From: Pistricoccus aurantiacus
GTDB lineage: Bacteria; Pseudomonadota; Gammaproteobacteria; Pseudomonadales; Halomonadaceae
Assembly (NCBI RefSeq): GCF_042682565.1
Contig: NZ_JBHUIC010000029.1
Reading direction: 5' to 3' (one strand)
DNA length: 64,000 nt
The notes under the pieces are model-generated. The model did not search any database, was not told where the DNA came from, and saw only the letters and a list, made by a program, of their open reading frames with translations. Every line of letters begins with the position of its first letter. Position 1 is the stretch's first letter. Shown here one piece after another: positions 34,934-43,380 of this stretch. The position numbers and the translations under genes were made by a program.

Positions 34934-35411
34934 ACCTCGGCTCCTACTGTTGCCGCTCGATACCAGCTGGAGGCAGGCGCTGATCGATCTCGAGCAGCAA
35001 GGCCAGCCGTACCCCTGGAGCGCGGCTCAACTCCGCCAAGCGCTCGACGATCCGCTGCTTTACATCTCGGGAGCGATTGGCAGCGGCGGGAAGCTGATCG
35101 GCTACGCGGTGCTGGCTCGGCTGCCCTTCGACGCGGAGTTGCAGGCCATTACCGTGGCGCCCCAGTGGCGACGTCAAGGTATAGCCAGGGCGCTTATCGA
35201 AGGCCTGGTCAGCCGGGCTCGCGATTGGCAAAGCGAGCGCCTGCTGCTGGAAGTGCGTGCCGGCAATGCTGGAGCGATCGACCTGTATCGAGCGCTCGGC
35301 TTCAAGGAGGACGGGCGGCGGCCCGGCTATTATATGGGCATGGGAAATGACCGAGAGGACGCTATTTTAATGTCACGTCCTCTGGTTTTGTCGATGTCTG
35401 ATTCGACCTAG
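34926..35411 (+). CDS. rimI: Ribosomal protein alanine N-acetyltransferase
   Basis: A 161-residue GNAT acetyltransferase. The acetyl-CoA loop is VAPQWRRQGIARALIEGL (the R/QxxGxG/A pattern). The start PWSAAQLRQALDD and the end NAGAIDLYRALGFKEDGRRP-GYY are RimI signatures. It acetylates the N-terminal alanine of ribosomal protein S18. Its start overlaps the upstream gene by eight bases, and its stop overlaps the stop of the convergent coiled-coil gene by a few bases. Confidence 0.9.
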   Translation: MPEPRLLLLPLDTSWRQALIDLEQQGQPYPWSAAQLRQALDDPLLYISGAIGSGGKLIGYAVLARLPFDAELQAITVAPQWRRQGIARALIEGLVSRARDWQSERLLLEVRAGNAGAIDLYRALGFKEDGRRPGYYMGMGNDREDAILMSRPLVLSMSDST

Positions 35412-35647
35412 TAGGTCTCGCTTGATGCGGGAGAATCGCTCGGAGCAGCATCCATCGCAGAGCCGCTGGTCTCCAGTTCCTCGAACTTGCTCAGCAGGCC
35501 GTTCAGACGGCGTTCCCATTCTTCGCGCTCCTGCTTCAATCGCGCGTTTTCCTCGCGCAGTTCCTCGGCTTCCATCTTGAGCATTTCGAGGGCGTCCACG
35601 GCGCTGGTGATCTTTTGTTCAAGCTGGCTAAAAAGTTCGTGGCTCAT
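35408..35647 (-). CDS. Small coiled-coil protein, ZapB/TIGR02449-like
   Basis: A 79-residue, nearly all-helical protein: SQLEQKITSAVDALEMLKME, then a heptad-rich stretch of Glu, Arg and Leu to about residue 62 and a polar tail. It resembles the ZapB-like TIGR02449 family of gammaproteobacteria, thought to act in cell division. ATG 35647 has AGGAG seven bases upstream. Function is inferred from length and coiled-coil form; no specific binding residues are recognised. Confidence 0.7.
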   Translation of the reverse strand: MSHELFSQLEQKITSAVDALEMLKMEAEELREENARLKQEREEWERRLNGLLSKFEELETSGSAMDAAPSDSPASSETY

Positions 35648-35762
35648 TGGTGTCTCCTGATGATTGAATGGGTGCGATGAGTTTATTGATAGAGTGCGAT
35701 GAGAGATATCAAACAGGCGCAGCCTACGACGCGGGAGGCGGTTCGGCAAGCGCCGCGGCTGA

Positions 35763-36395
35763 TCATGATGACGCTGCGACCTGTCGATGAAAAAGAAGGC
35801 CCCGACTGTCTCCAGCACTTACCTCGCGATGCAGTCGCCAGGTCGCCGGCACGCAGAGATCGAGCTCCCGTTCAGTTTCCACGTATATCCAGGCGTCTTG
35901 AGCCAGCCAGTCTCGGCCTTCCAGGGTGCGGCAGACGTCCGCCGCCAGGCCTTGGTGAAACGGCGGGTCCAGAAGCACCAGATCGAAGGGCGGGGGCCTG
36001 TCCGGCGATTCTCGATTTTCCAGAAAATGCGCAGCGTCCGCGGCAATGACCTGACCCTTTGCCCCCAGGATGGCCAGATTATCGCGAAGCGCCTGAGCCA
36101 CTCGAGGCTCGCGCTCGACGAACCAGGCTTCCCGCGCCCCCCGGGATAGCGCCTCCAGTCCCAGAGCGCCGGTGCCCGCGTAGAGATCCAGCACTCGCGC
36201 TCCATACAGGGCGTCTGTCAGCCAGTTGTAGAGGGTCTCGCGAACCCGGTCCGGGGTAGGGCGCAGCCCGGGGTGATCGAGCACCGGCAACAGGCGGCGG
36301 CGATAGGCACCGCCGATGATGCGCAGCCGTCCAGGCTGACGGGGTTTGCCGGAAGCGCGGCGCGAGCCGGCGTGTCGAGAGCGATGAGATTTCAT
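35763..36395 (-). CDS. rsmD: 16S rRNA (guanine(966)-N(2))-methyltransferase
   Basis: About 210 residues. After a basic N-terminal tail comes LRIIGGAYRRRLLPV and RPTPDRVRETLYNWL, the RsmD opening. The SAM site is LDLYAGTGALGLEALSRGA and the catalytic motif LVLLDPPFHQG (the D-P-P-F of N2-guanine methylases). It methylates G966 of 16S rRNA during 30S assembly. It is divergent from ftsY, the standard gammaproteobacterial arrangement. ATG 36395 is used; an ATG two codons earlier is possible. Confidence 0.92.
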   Translation of the reverse strand: MKSHRSRHAGSRRASGKPRQPGRLRIIGGAYRRRLLPVLDHPGLRPTPDRVRETLYNWLTDALYGARVLDLYAGTGALGLEALSRGAREAWFVEREPRVAQALRDNLAILGAKGQVIAADAAHFLENRESPDRPPPFDLVLLDPPFHQGLAADVCRTLEGRDWLAQDAWIYVETERELDLCVPATWRLHREVSAGDSRGLLFHRQVAASS

Positions 36396-36485
36396 GGGCA
36401 AAGATTGTACGCCCAGGCTTGTCTACAGTCATGACCGGCAATGTTAGAATTACCCTATTGTTCAGACCTCGAGGTCAAGGCACCC

Positions 36486-37829
36486 ATGTTCGGAATTTTC
36501 AAGCGCAAGAAAAAGGATCAGCAGGAGTCGGTAGAAGAGGTCCATGACGAGCTAAAGCAAGACGATGAGCTAGACCGGACTTCTCAAGAAGAGACATTTC
36601 AGGAGGACGCCGAGGCTGCCGTCGGCCAGGTGGACCCGACGGATCAGCCGGCAGTGGAGTTCAAGCCGGACTCGCTGGAACAGGAAGCGGCGCGGGAGGC
36701 CTTGAAAGGCGATATCGAACCCGGCCAGGCGGAAAGCGCCCTGGACGAGACGCCGGTGGAGACGCCCCGTACGGAGCTGGCGGAGGACGCCACCGGGACT
36801 GCCGAGTTGGCGGAGGATACCGCCGAGAGTCATGAGCCAGCAAAAACGCCGGCGAAGGCGGAAAAGAAAGGTTGGTTCGCCCGCATGCGCGAGGGTCTTG
36901 GCAAGACCCGCGCCAATCTGTCGGATGGTGTCGCGGATCTGTTTCTGGGCAAGAAACAGATCGACGAGGAACTGATGGAAGACCTCGAGACTCAGCTGCT
37001 GATGGCGGACGTCGGTATCGAGGCCACTTCGGGAATCATCGATCGCCTGGCGGAGCGGGTCTCCCGCAAGGAAGTCAGGGATCCTCAGGCGCTGTACCGC
37101 GCCCTGCAGGATGAACTGACGGCGCTTCTCGATGGCGTCGCCATGCCGCTCGCTTTGCCACCCAAGGGCCAGGGACCCTTCGTCATCCTGATGGTGGGGG
37201 TCAATGGAGTGGGCAAGACCACCACCATCGGCAAGCTGACCAAGCGTTTCCAGGCGGAAGGGCGCAGCGTGATGCTGGCCGCGGGGGACACCTTTCGCGC
37301 CGCGGCGGTGGAGCAGCTCAAGGTATGGGGGGAGCGTAACCGAGTGCCGGTGATCGCTCAGCATACCGGCGCGGACAGCGCATCGGTGATCTACGATGCG
37401 GTGGCCGCCGCCAAGGCGCGCAAGGTCGACGTGCTGATCGCCGATACTGCCGGGCGACTGCACAATAAAGGCCACCTGATGGAAGAACTCAAGAAGGTGC
37501 AGCGGGTGATGGCCAAGCTCGATGAGCAAGCACCCCACGAAGTGATGCTGGTGCTGGATGCAGGCACCGGCCAGAACGCTCTGGCTCAAGCCAGCACCTT
37601 CAACGAAGCCATACCGATCACCGGCATTACCCTGACCAAGCTCGACGGCACCGCCAAGGGCGGCATCATCTTTGCCTTGGCCAAGCAGTTGGGTACGCCG
37701 ATTCGCTTTATCGGCGTGGGAGAAGGCCTGGACGACCTGCGCCCCTTCGTCGCCCGTGAGTTCGTGGATGCCCTGTTCAGCCAGGAGGGTGCGGGCGGCC
37801 GAGGCGCTGCTGCCGAGAGTGCCCGCTGA
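36486..37829 (+). CDS. ftsY: Signal recognition particle receptor FtsY
   Basis: A 447-residue SRP GTPase. The N-terminus (MFGIFKRKKKDQQESVEE...) starts basic and then forms a long acidic A domain of about 130 residues used for membrane binding. The N and G domains follow, with G1 GVNGVGKTTTIGKL, the DTFRAAA insertion-box motif, DTAGRLHNK, and TKLDGTAKGG. It docks SRP-ribosome complexes at the membrane for co-translational insertion. It heads the conserved ftsY-ftsE-ftsX-rpoH run and ends three bases before ftsE. Confidence 0.96.
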   Translation: MFGIFKRKKKDQQESVEEVHDELKQDDELDRTSQEETFQEDAEAAVGQVDPTDQPAVEFKPDSLEQEAAREALKGDIEPGQAESALDETPVETPRTELAEDATGTAELAEDTAESHEPAKTPAKAEKKGWFARMREGLGKTRANLSDGVADLFLGKKQIDEELMEDLETQLLMADVGIEATSGIIDRLAERVSRKEVRDPQALYRALQDELTALLDGVAMPLALPPKGQGPFVILMVGVNGVGKTTTIGKLTKRFQAEGRSVMLAAGDTFRAAAVEQLKVWGERNRVPVIAQHTGADSASVIYDAVAAAKARKVDVLIADTAGRLHNKGHLMEELKKVQRVMAKLDEQAPHEVMLVLDAGTGQNALAQASTFNEAIPITGITLTKLDGTAKGGIIFALAKQLGTPIRFIGVGEGLDDLRPFVAREFVDALFSQEGAGGRGAAAESAR

Positions 37830-37832
37830 TTC

Positions 37833-38501
37833 ATGATCACCTTCGAGCACGTAGGCAAGCGTTACGGCGGGCGCTTCGAAGCCTTGTCCAATATCGACTT
37901 CCATATGACCCGCGGCGAGATGGTCTTCCTGACCGGCCACTCCGGCGCCGGGAAGAGTTCGCTGCTGCGCCTGATCATGCTGCTGGAGCGGCCTTCTCGA
38001 GGACGGGTGCTGGTAGCGGGCCACGATCTTGCCGGGCTGCATGCGTCACAGGTGCCTTTCTATCGGCGCCAGATCGGCGTGGTGTTTCAGGATCATCAAC
38101 TGCTGTTCGACCGTTCGATATACGCCAACGTGGCGCTACCCCTGGAAATCCAGGGGGTCGAACCGCGAGATATCGCGCGGCGAGTGCGCGCGGCGCTGGA
38201 CAAGGTCGGGCTGCTGCACCGGGAAAAAGCGCTACCCATCGAGCTATCCGGGGGTGAGCAGCAGCGAGTGGGCATCGCCCGAGCGGTGGTCAACAAGCCG
38301 GCGCTGCTGCTGGCGGATGAGCCCACCGGCAACCTGGACCCGCAACTGAGTGTGGATATCATGACCCTGTTCGAAGATTTCAATCGTATCGGCACCACGG
38401 TGGTGGTGGCCAGCCACGACCTGGCGCTGATCGCCCGCTTGCGTCATCGGGTGCTGCGACTGCGGGACGGTCGCCTGGTGGCGGATCAGGAGGCAGCATG
38501 A
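37833..38501 (+). CDS. ftsE: Cell division ATP-binding protein FtsE
   Basis: A 222-residue ABC ATPase. Walker A is GHSGAGKSSLLRLI, the signature LSGGEQQRVGIARAV, and Walker B LLLADEPTGNLD, followed by the switch His in VVASHDLAL. With FtsX it forms the complex that activates periplasmic peptidoglycan hydrolases at the septum. Its stop overlaps the ftsX start by four bases (ATGA), giving coupled translation. Confidence 0.96.
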   Translation: MITFEHVGKRYGGRFEALSNIDFHMTRGEMVFLTGHSGAGKSSLLRLIMLLERPSRGRVLVAGHDLAGLHASQVPFYRRQIGVVFQDHQLLFDRSIYANVALPLEIQGVEPRDIARRVRAALDKVGLLHREKALPIELSGGEQQRVGIARAVVNKPALLLADEPTGNLDPQLSVDIMTLFEDFNRIGTTVVVASHDLALIARLRHRVLRLRDGRLVADQEAA

Positions 38502-39478
38502 GCCAGGAGCCGGCGACTCGACCCCCAAGGCGGGGGGCGCGCAGTCAGTCCACCGGCTACCAGAGTCGGCTGCGCGCCTGGGGGCGCCATCATCGACGGA
38601 TGAGTGGCCAAAGCGCCGGGCGACTGCTGCGCTACCCGTTCAGCAGTCTCTTGACCATGCTGGCCATCGCCATCGCCTTGATATTACCTACCGGCCTATG
38701 GCTGGTACTGGATAGCGCCCGGCTGGTGAATACCCAACTCGATGCCAGCGCCACCCTGACCGCCTACCTGGATAAGGAACTGACCGAGAACCAGGTGGCG
38801 GAGATCGCCGGAATCATCGCCGAACAGCCCCGGGTCGGTGTGGCGCGGCTGATCGGCGCAGACCAGGGCATGCGGGAATTCGAGGATTCTCTGGGGCTCG
38901 AGGACGCCTTGAGCCGACTCGAGATCAATCCGCTGCCCGCCAGCGTCGTCGTGACGCCGAGCGATTCCGGGCCGCAGACCGCCCACGCTCTGGCCCAGCG
39001 CCTGGGGGAGATCGAGGGGGTAGACGAGGTGCGTTTCGATCTGGCCTGGCTGGAACGGCTGCAGCGGCTGGCCGCCCTGGGCAAGCGGCTGGTACTGGCG
39101 CTGGGAGTGCTATTCGGGCTAGGGGTGCTGCTGATCGTCGGCAATACCATACGGCTGGCGGTGGAAAGCCGCCGCCAGGAAATTCAGGTGGTGACCCTGA
39201 TCGGCGCCACTCACGGTTTCGTACGGCGTCCCTTCCTGTATAGCGGCGCCTGGTATGGCCTGGGTGGCGGGCTGCTCGCCTGGCTGCTGCTGAATCTCGG
39301 CGGCCAGTGGCTGGCGGTGCCGATTTCCGCTCTGGCCGAGAGCTACGGCGCAAATTATCAATTGCCCCGATTGGGATTCCAGGGCTCGGCAATTCTGCTG
39401 ATTTGCAGTACGATGTTGGGTTTACTGGGTGCCTGGCTGGCAGTGGGGAGACACTTGGCGGATTCGCGGCCCCGCTAG
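38498..39478 (+). CDS. ftsX: Cell division protein FtsX
   Basis: A 326-residue four-helix membrane protein: cytoplasmic N-terminal tail rich in Arg/Ser, TM1 at about residues 52-75, a periplasmic loop (ATLTAYLDKELTENQVAEIA, then EIEGVDEVRFDLAWLERLQRL), and TM2-4 in the C-terminal half with GNTIRLAVESRRQEIQVVTLIGA, the FtsX signature region. It transmits ATPase action of FtsE to the EnvC/amidase system. Coupled to ftsE. Confidence 0.95.
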   Translation: MSQEPATRPPRRGARSQSTGYQSRLRAWGRHHRRMSGQSAGRLLRYPFSSLLTMLAIAIALILPTGLWLVLDSARLVNTQLDASATLTAYLDKELTENQVAEIAGIIAEQPRVGVARLIGADQGMREFEDSLGLEDALSRLEINPLPASVVVTPSDSGPQTAHALAQRLGEIEGVDEVRFDLAWLERLQRLAALGKRLVLALGVLFGLGVLLIVGNTIRLAVESRRQEIQVVTLIGATHGFVRRPFLYSGAWYGLGGGLLAWLLLNLGGQWLAVPISALAESYGANYQLPRLGFQGSAILLICSTMLGLLGAWLAVGRHLADSRPR

Positions 39479-39617
39479 CGTTAGTGGTCCTTCGGCAAAA
39501 GGGAACTTTTCGCCCGCGTCAAGGTCGTACAAGTAGAAAGTTAGTAGCCTAAGAAAAATAGAGCTATACTATGATGATGGTTACCGAAATGGTTATTTTC
39601 AAGGGCGAAAGGGAGAC

Positions 39618-40493
39618 ATGGAACCTATGAGCAATAGTCTTCAGCCTGTGGGCCTGTTATCGCCGGGCCACGACCTGAACGCCTATATCCAGGCGGTCAA
39701 TACGGTGCCCGTATTGAGTGTCGAGGAAGAACGCGAACTGGGGTTTCGCCTATACGACGACAACGATCTCGAGGCCGCTCGTCGGCTGGTCATGTCGCAT
39801 CTGCGCTTCGTGGTGCATATCGCCCGAGGCTATTCCGGTTACGGCTTGCCTCAGGCGGACCTGATTCAGGAAGGCAACGTGGGTCTGATGAAGGCGGTCA
39901 AGCGCTTCGATCCCAATCAGGGCGTGCGCCTGGTGTCTTTTGCGGTGCACTGGATCAAGGCGGAAATCCACGAATTCGTGCTGCGCAACTGGCGTATCGT
40001 CAAGATCGCCACCACCAAGGCCCAGCGAAAGCTGTTCTTCAATCTGCGTGGCGCCAAGAAGCGCCTGGCATGGCTGAACAGCGACGAAGTCGAGGCCATC
40101 GCCAAGGATCTCGACGTCAAGCCGGAAGTGGTGCGGGAGATGGAAGGCCGGCTATCCGCCTACGACGCGGGTTTCGACGCCTCGCCGGGAGAGGAGGAAG
40201 AGCAGGGCTATCAGGCGCCGGTGCATTATCTGGACGACGCCAGCTTCGATCCAGCGACCCAGCTGGAAGACAGCGACTGGGAAGAGGATTCCACTCAGCG
40301 CCTCCAGTCCGCCATGGCGAAACTGGACGAGCGTTCCCAGGATATCCTGCGTCGCCGCTGGCTGGCGGAACCCAAGGCGACCCTGCATGAACTGGCGGAT
40401 ATCTACGGGGTTTCCGCGGAACGGATTCGTCAGCTCGAGAAGAACGCCATGAAGAAGATCAAGCAGCAGATCGGTGATGCGCTGGTGGCTTGA
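39618..40493 (+). CDS. rpoH: Heat-shock sigma factor RpoH (sigma-32)
   Basis: A 291-residue sigma-32. Region 2 reads LRFVVHIARGYSGYGLPQAD then LIQEGNVGLMKAVKRFDP and VRLVSFAVHWIKAEIHEFVL. The RpoH box, which is peculiar to sigma-32, is ATTKAQRKLFFNLR. Region 4.2 is LHELADIYGVSAERIRQLEK. ATG 39618 has GGGAG upstream. The mRNA leader could fold as in the RNA thermometer of E. coli, but I cannot judge this by eye. The gene is followed by a strong terminator. Confidence 0.96.
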   Translation: MEPMSNSLQPVGLLSPGHDLNAYIQAVNTVPVLSVEEERELGFRLYDDNDLEAARRLVMSHLRFVVHIARGYSGYGLPQADLIQEGNVGLMKAVKRFDPNQGVRLVSFAVHWIKAEIHEFVLRNWRIVKIATTKAQRKLFFNLRGAKKRLAWLNSDEVEAIAKDLDVKPEVVREMEGRLSAYDAGFDASPGEEEEQGYQAPVHYLDDASFDPATQLEDSDWEEDSTQRLQSAMAKLDERSQDILRRRWLAEPKATLHELADIYGVSAERIRQLEKNAMKKIKQQIGDALVA

Positions 40494-40518
40494 CATGAGG
40501 GCATCTTACAGAGGCAAA

Positions 40519-40549
40519 AAGAACCCCGGCATCGACCGGGGTTCTTGCT
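40519..40549. terminator. Bidirectional terminator between rpoH and argB
   Basis: A perfect 11-base inverted repeat (AAGAACCCCGG / CCGGGGTTCTT, six-base loop) followed by TTGCTTT on the plus strand, and by TTTTTGCC on the minus strand. It lies between convergent rpoH and argB and can end both transcripts. Confidence 0.88.
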
Positions 40550-40556
40550 TTCTATG

Positions 40557-41462
40557 CTAGAGATCCTTGGGTTCCAGAATCTGCGTCCCCACCCCGGCAT
40601 TGGTGAAGATTTCCAGCAGGGTGGCGTGGGGCACCCGGCCGTCGATGATATGGGCGCTCTTGACGCCGCCCTTGACCGCTTCCAGCGCGCAGCGAATCTT
40701 CGGCAGCATGCCCCCAAAGATGGTGCCGTCGGCAATCAGTTCGTCCACCTGCCGGGTGGAAAGACCGGTCACCACTTCGCCTCGGGCGTTCATCAACCCC
40801 GCCACGTTGGTCAGCAGCATCAGCTTTTCCGCGTTCAGCGCTTCCGCCAGCTTGCCCGCCACCAGGTCCGCGTTGATATTGTAGCTGTGCCCGGCGGCGT
40901 CCACGCCGATGGGGGCGATCACCGGAATGAAATCCCGAGCCGCCAGCATCTCGATCAGATCCGTGGAGATATGCTCCACTTCCCCCACATGGCCGATATC
41001 GATGATCTCGGAGGCGGTCATCTCCGGCGTCCCGTGCTCGATCTTGAGCTGGCGGGCGCGAATCTGCGCGCCGTCCTTGCCGGTCAGGCCGATGGCCTTG
41101 CCGCCGCACTGATTGATCAGGTTGACGATGCCCTTGTTGACCAGACCGCCCAGCACCATCTCCACCACGTCCATGGTCTGGGCGTCGGTGACCCGCATGC
41201 CGTTGACGAAACGCGATTCGATATTGAGTCGCGCCAGCAGATCGCCGATCTGGGGGCCGCCCCCGTGTACCACCACCGGATTGATGCCCACTTCCTTGAG
41301 CAGCACCATGTCGTGGGCGAAGGAATCGATCAGGGTGTCCTCGGTCATGGCGTTGCCGCCGTACTTGACGACGACGGTCTTGCCGGAGAAGCGCTGAATG
41401 TAGGGCAGCGCCTCGGAAAGTACTTCGACGATCTGGCGCGGGTCGCGCTGTTGTTCGCTCAT
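40557..41462 (-). CDS. argB: Acetylglutamate kinase
   Basis: A 301-residue amino-acid kinase, the second step of arginine synthesis. ATP-binding Lys in VVKYGGNAM and the GGGPQIGDLL loop are the N-terminal signature; ADLVAGKLAEALNAEKLMLLTN and the C-terminal CALEAVKGGVKSAHIIDGRVPHAT complete the fold. The N-terminal helix (EVLSEALPYIQRFSGKTV) is the one used by arginine-sensitive hexameric ArgB. The last gene of the coaBC-dut-algC-argB run. Confidence 0.95.
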   Translation of the reverse strand: MSEQQRDPRQIVEVLSEALPYIQRFSGKTVVVKYGGNAMTEDTLIDSFAHDMVLLKEVGINPVVVHGGGPQIGDLLARLNIESRFVNGMRVTDAQTMDVVEMVLGGLVNKGIVNLINQCGGKAIGLTGKDGAQIRARQLKIEHGTPEMTASEIIDIGHVGEVEHISTDLIEMLAARDFIPVIAPIGVDAAGHSYNINADLVAGKLAEALNAEKLMLLTNVAGLMNARGEVVTGLSTRQVDELIADGTIFGGMLPKIRCALEAVKGGVKSAHIIDGRVPHATLLEIFTNAGVGTQILEPKDL

Positions 41463-41489
41463 AGGACGGCTTCCTGGTCTACCGATGAA

Positions 41490-42872
41490 TCAAAGGGGGA
41501 TTTCGAGCTCCGGCGCCACCTGCTTGAGCGCTTGGGCGAAACGCTCGCGGACGCGTGCCAGGGCGTCTTCGCTCTTGCCCTCGAAGCGCAGTACCAGCAT
41601 CGGCGTGGTATTGGAGGCGCGGCACAGTCCCCAGCCGTCCGGATAATCCACGCGGATACCGTCCAGGGTGGTCTTGACGCCTTCGTCACCGAAATCCCCT
41701 TCCTTGGCCAGCCGCGCCACCAGATCAAACTTGGTGTCGTCAGTGACCTCGACGTTGATTTCCGGAGTGCTCAGATCCTGAGGGAAGCGATCGAAGAAGG
41801 TATCCGCATCGTCCGGCTGACGGGAAAGGATCTCCAGCAGCCGCGCCGCGCCGTAAAGACCGTCATCGAAGCCGTACCAGCGCTCCTTGAAGAAGATGTG
41901 TCCGCTCATTTCCCCGGCGAGCAGGGCGCCGGTTTCCTTCATGCGCGCCTTGATCAGGGAATGGCCGGTACGCCACATTTCCGGGGTGCCGCCGGCGTTT
42001 TCGATCACCTGGGCCAGATTGCCGGTGCACTTGACGTCGAAGATCACTCTGGCGCCGGGGTTACGGGACAGCATGTCCTCGGCGAAGGCCATCATCAGTC
42101 GATCAGGGTAGATCAGCTCGCCCTTGGGGGTAATTACCCCGAGCCGGTCGCCGTCGCCGTCGAAGGCCAGGCCGATATCCGCGCCGGTTTCCTTGACGGT
42201 GCGAATCAGATCCTTGAGATTCTCCGGCTTGCCCGGGTCCGGGTGATGGTTGGGGAAGGTGCCATCGATCTCGTCGTAAAGCGGAATCATTTCTACGCCC
42301 AGGCGCTCGATCAGCTGTGGACCCATTTCTCCCGCCACACCGTTGCCACAGTCCACCACCGCCTTGAGCGGTCGATCGATGGATATGTCGGACAGAACGC
42401 GCTCCAGATAACGCTCGCGAATGTCTCCCTTGATATGGCTGCCCTGACCGACGATCAGGTCGTTATCGACAATTCGCTGGTAAAGGGCGGTGATGGCTTC
42501 GCCGGACAGGGTCTCGCCGCCGAGCACGATCTTGAAACCGTTATAGTCCGGCGGGTTGTGGCTGCCGGTGACCACTACGCCAGAGGTGGAGTCTTCCAGC
42601 ACGTGGGTGGCGTAATAAAGTACCGGGGTGGGCACCATGCCGATATCGACCACCTTGCGGCCCGACGTGATCAGGCCACGAATCAGCGCATCCACCAGCC
42701 GCGGACCGGAAAGACGACCGTCCCGGGCAACGATGACCGTATCTTCGTCACGGGCGGCGGCTTCGCTGCCGATGGCCTGGCCGATCTTCTCGACATTGAG
42801 CTCCGTCAGAGTGTCATCGACGATGCCGCGAATATCGTAGGCGCGAAAGATGGAAGCGGGTATCTGGGTCAT
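41490..42872 (-). CDS. algC: Phosphomannomutase/phosphoglucomutase
   Basis: A 460-residue alpha-D-phosphohexomutase. It opens with IPASIFRAYDIRGIVDDTL. The phosphoserine loop is VVVTGSHNPPDYNGFKI, the magnesium loop AFDGDGDRLGVI, and the sugar-binding loop GEMSGHIFFKERW; the phosphate-binding loop lies in LCRASNTTPMLVLRFEG. It interconverts hexose 1- and 6-phosphates for LPS, exopolysaccharide and osmolyte precursors. I start at the ATG ending at 42872; the longer open frame overlaps dut and is not supported. Confidence 0.94.
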   Translation of the reverse strand: MTQIPASIFRAYDIRGIVDDTLTELNVEKIGQAIGSEAAARDEDTVIVARDGRLSGPRLVDALIRGLITSGRKVVDIGMVPTPVLYYATHVLEDSTSGVVVTGSHNPPDYNGFKIVLGGETLSGEAITALYQRIVDNDLIVGQGSHIKGDIRERYLERVLSDISIDRPLKAVVDCGNGVAGEMGPQLIERLGVEMIPLYDEIDGTFPNHHPDPGKPENLKDLIRTVKETGADIGLAFDGDGDRLGVITPKGELIYPDRLMMAFAEDMLSRNPGARVIFDVKCTGNLAQVIENAGGTPEMWRTGHSLIKARMKETGALLAGEMSGHIFFKERWYGFDDGLYGAARLLEILSRQPDDADTFFDRFPQDLSTPEINVEVTDDTKFDLVARLAKEGDFGDEGVKTTLDGIRVDYPDGWGLCRASNTTPMLVLRFEGKSEDALARVRERFAQALKQVAPELEIPL

Positions 42873-42915
42873 AGAGCGGTTCCTTGGCAAGAAATAAAAA
42901 TCAATAAACTCAATC

Positions 42916-43380
42916 CTAGTGACGGCCGGAGCTACCGAAGCCGCCGTCAGCGCGTTGGCTCTCTTCAAAGCTCTCGACCACTTGGAGCTCGGTTTGCACG
43001 ACGGGTACCAGCACGTACTGGGCGAGACGCTCGAAGGGTTCGAGGGTGAAAGGTCTCCGGCCGCGATTCCAGGTGGAAATCATCAGTTCGCCCTGGTAGT
43101 CGGAATCGATCAGCCCGACCAGGTTGCCCAGCACAATGCCGTGCTTGTGGCCCAGGCCGGAGCGGGGCAGGATCAGGCCCGCCAAGGCCGGGTCACCGAT
43201 ATGAATGGCCAGGCCGGTACGCACCAGCTCGCATTGTCCCGGTTCGAGGGTCAGGGGCGCATCCAGCAGGGCCCGCAGGTCCATGCCGGCGCTGCCCTGG
43301 CTCGAATAAGTGGGCAGGCCGAAGTCTCGCAGGCGCTCGTCGAGAATCCTTACCGCCAGGCGCGGCTTGGCATCAGTCAT
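42916..43380 (-). CDS. dut: dUTP diphosphatase
   Basis: About 154 residues of the trimeric dUTPase family. Motif 1 SAGMDLRALLD, motif 2 PRSGLGHKHGIVLGN (catalytic Ser loop), motif 3 GLIDSDYQGELMISTWNRG (catalytic Asp), motif 4 ERLAQYVLVPV and the C-terminal P-loop-like RADGGFGSSGRH are all present. It removes dUTP and supplies dUMP for thymidylate. Its start overlaps the coaBC stop by eight bases. Confidence 0.96.
   Translation of the reverse strand: MTDAKPRLAVRILDERLRDFGLPTYSSQGSAGMDLRALLDAPLTLEPGQCELVRTGLAIHIGDPALAGLILPRSGLGHKHGIVLGNLVGLIDSDYQGELMISTWNRGRRPFTLEPFERLAQYVLVPVVQTELQVVESFEESQRADGGFGSSGRH

Noticed and set aside
39530..39617. A TATACT box at 39565 as an rpoH promoter.
   Set aside because: The region at -35 (TTAGTA) is a poor match, and rpoH usually has several promoters; not enough to call one.
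40545..43049. An 834-codon plus-strand frame spanning argB and algC.
   Set aside because: It crosses two unrelated minus-strand genes and their gap; a result of codon bias.
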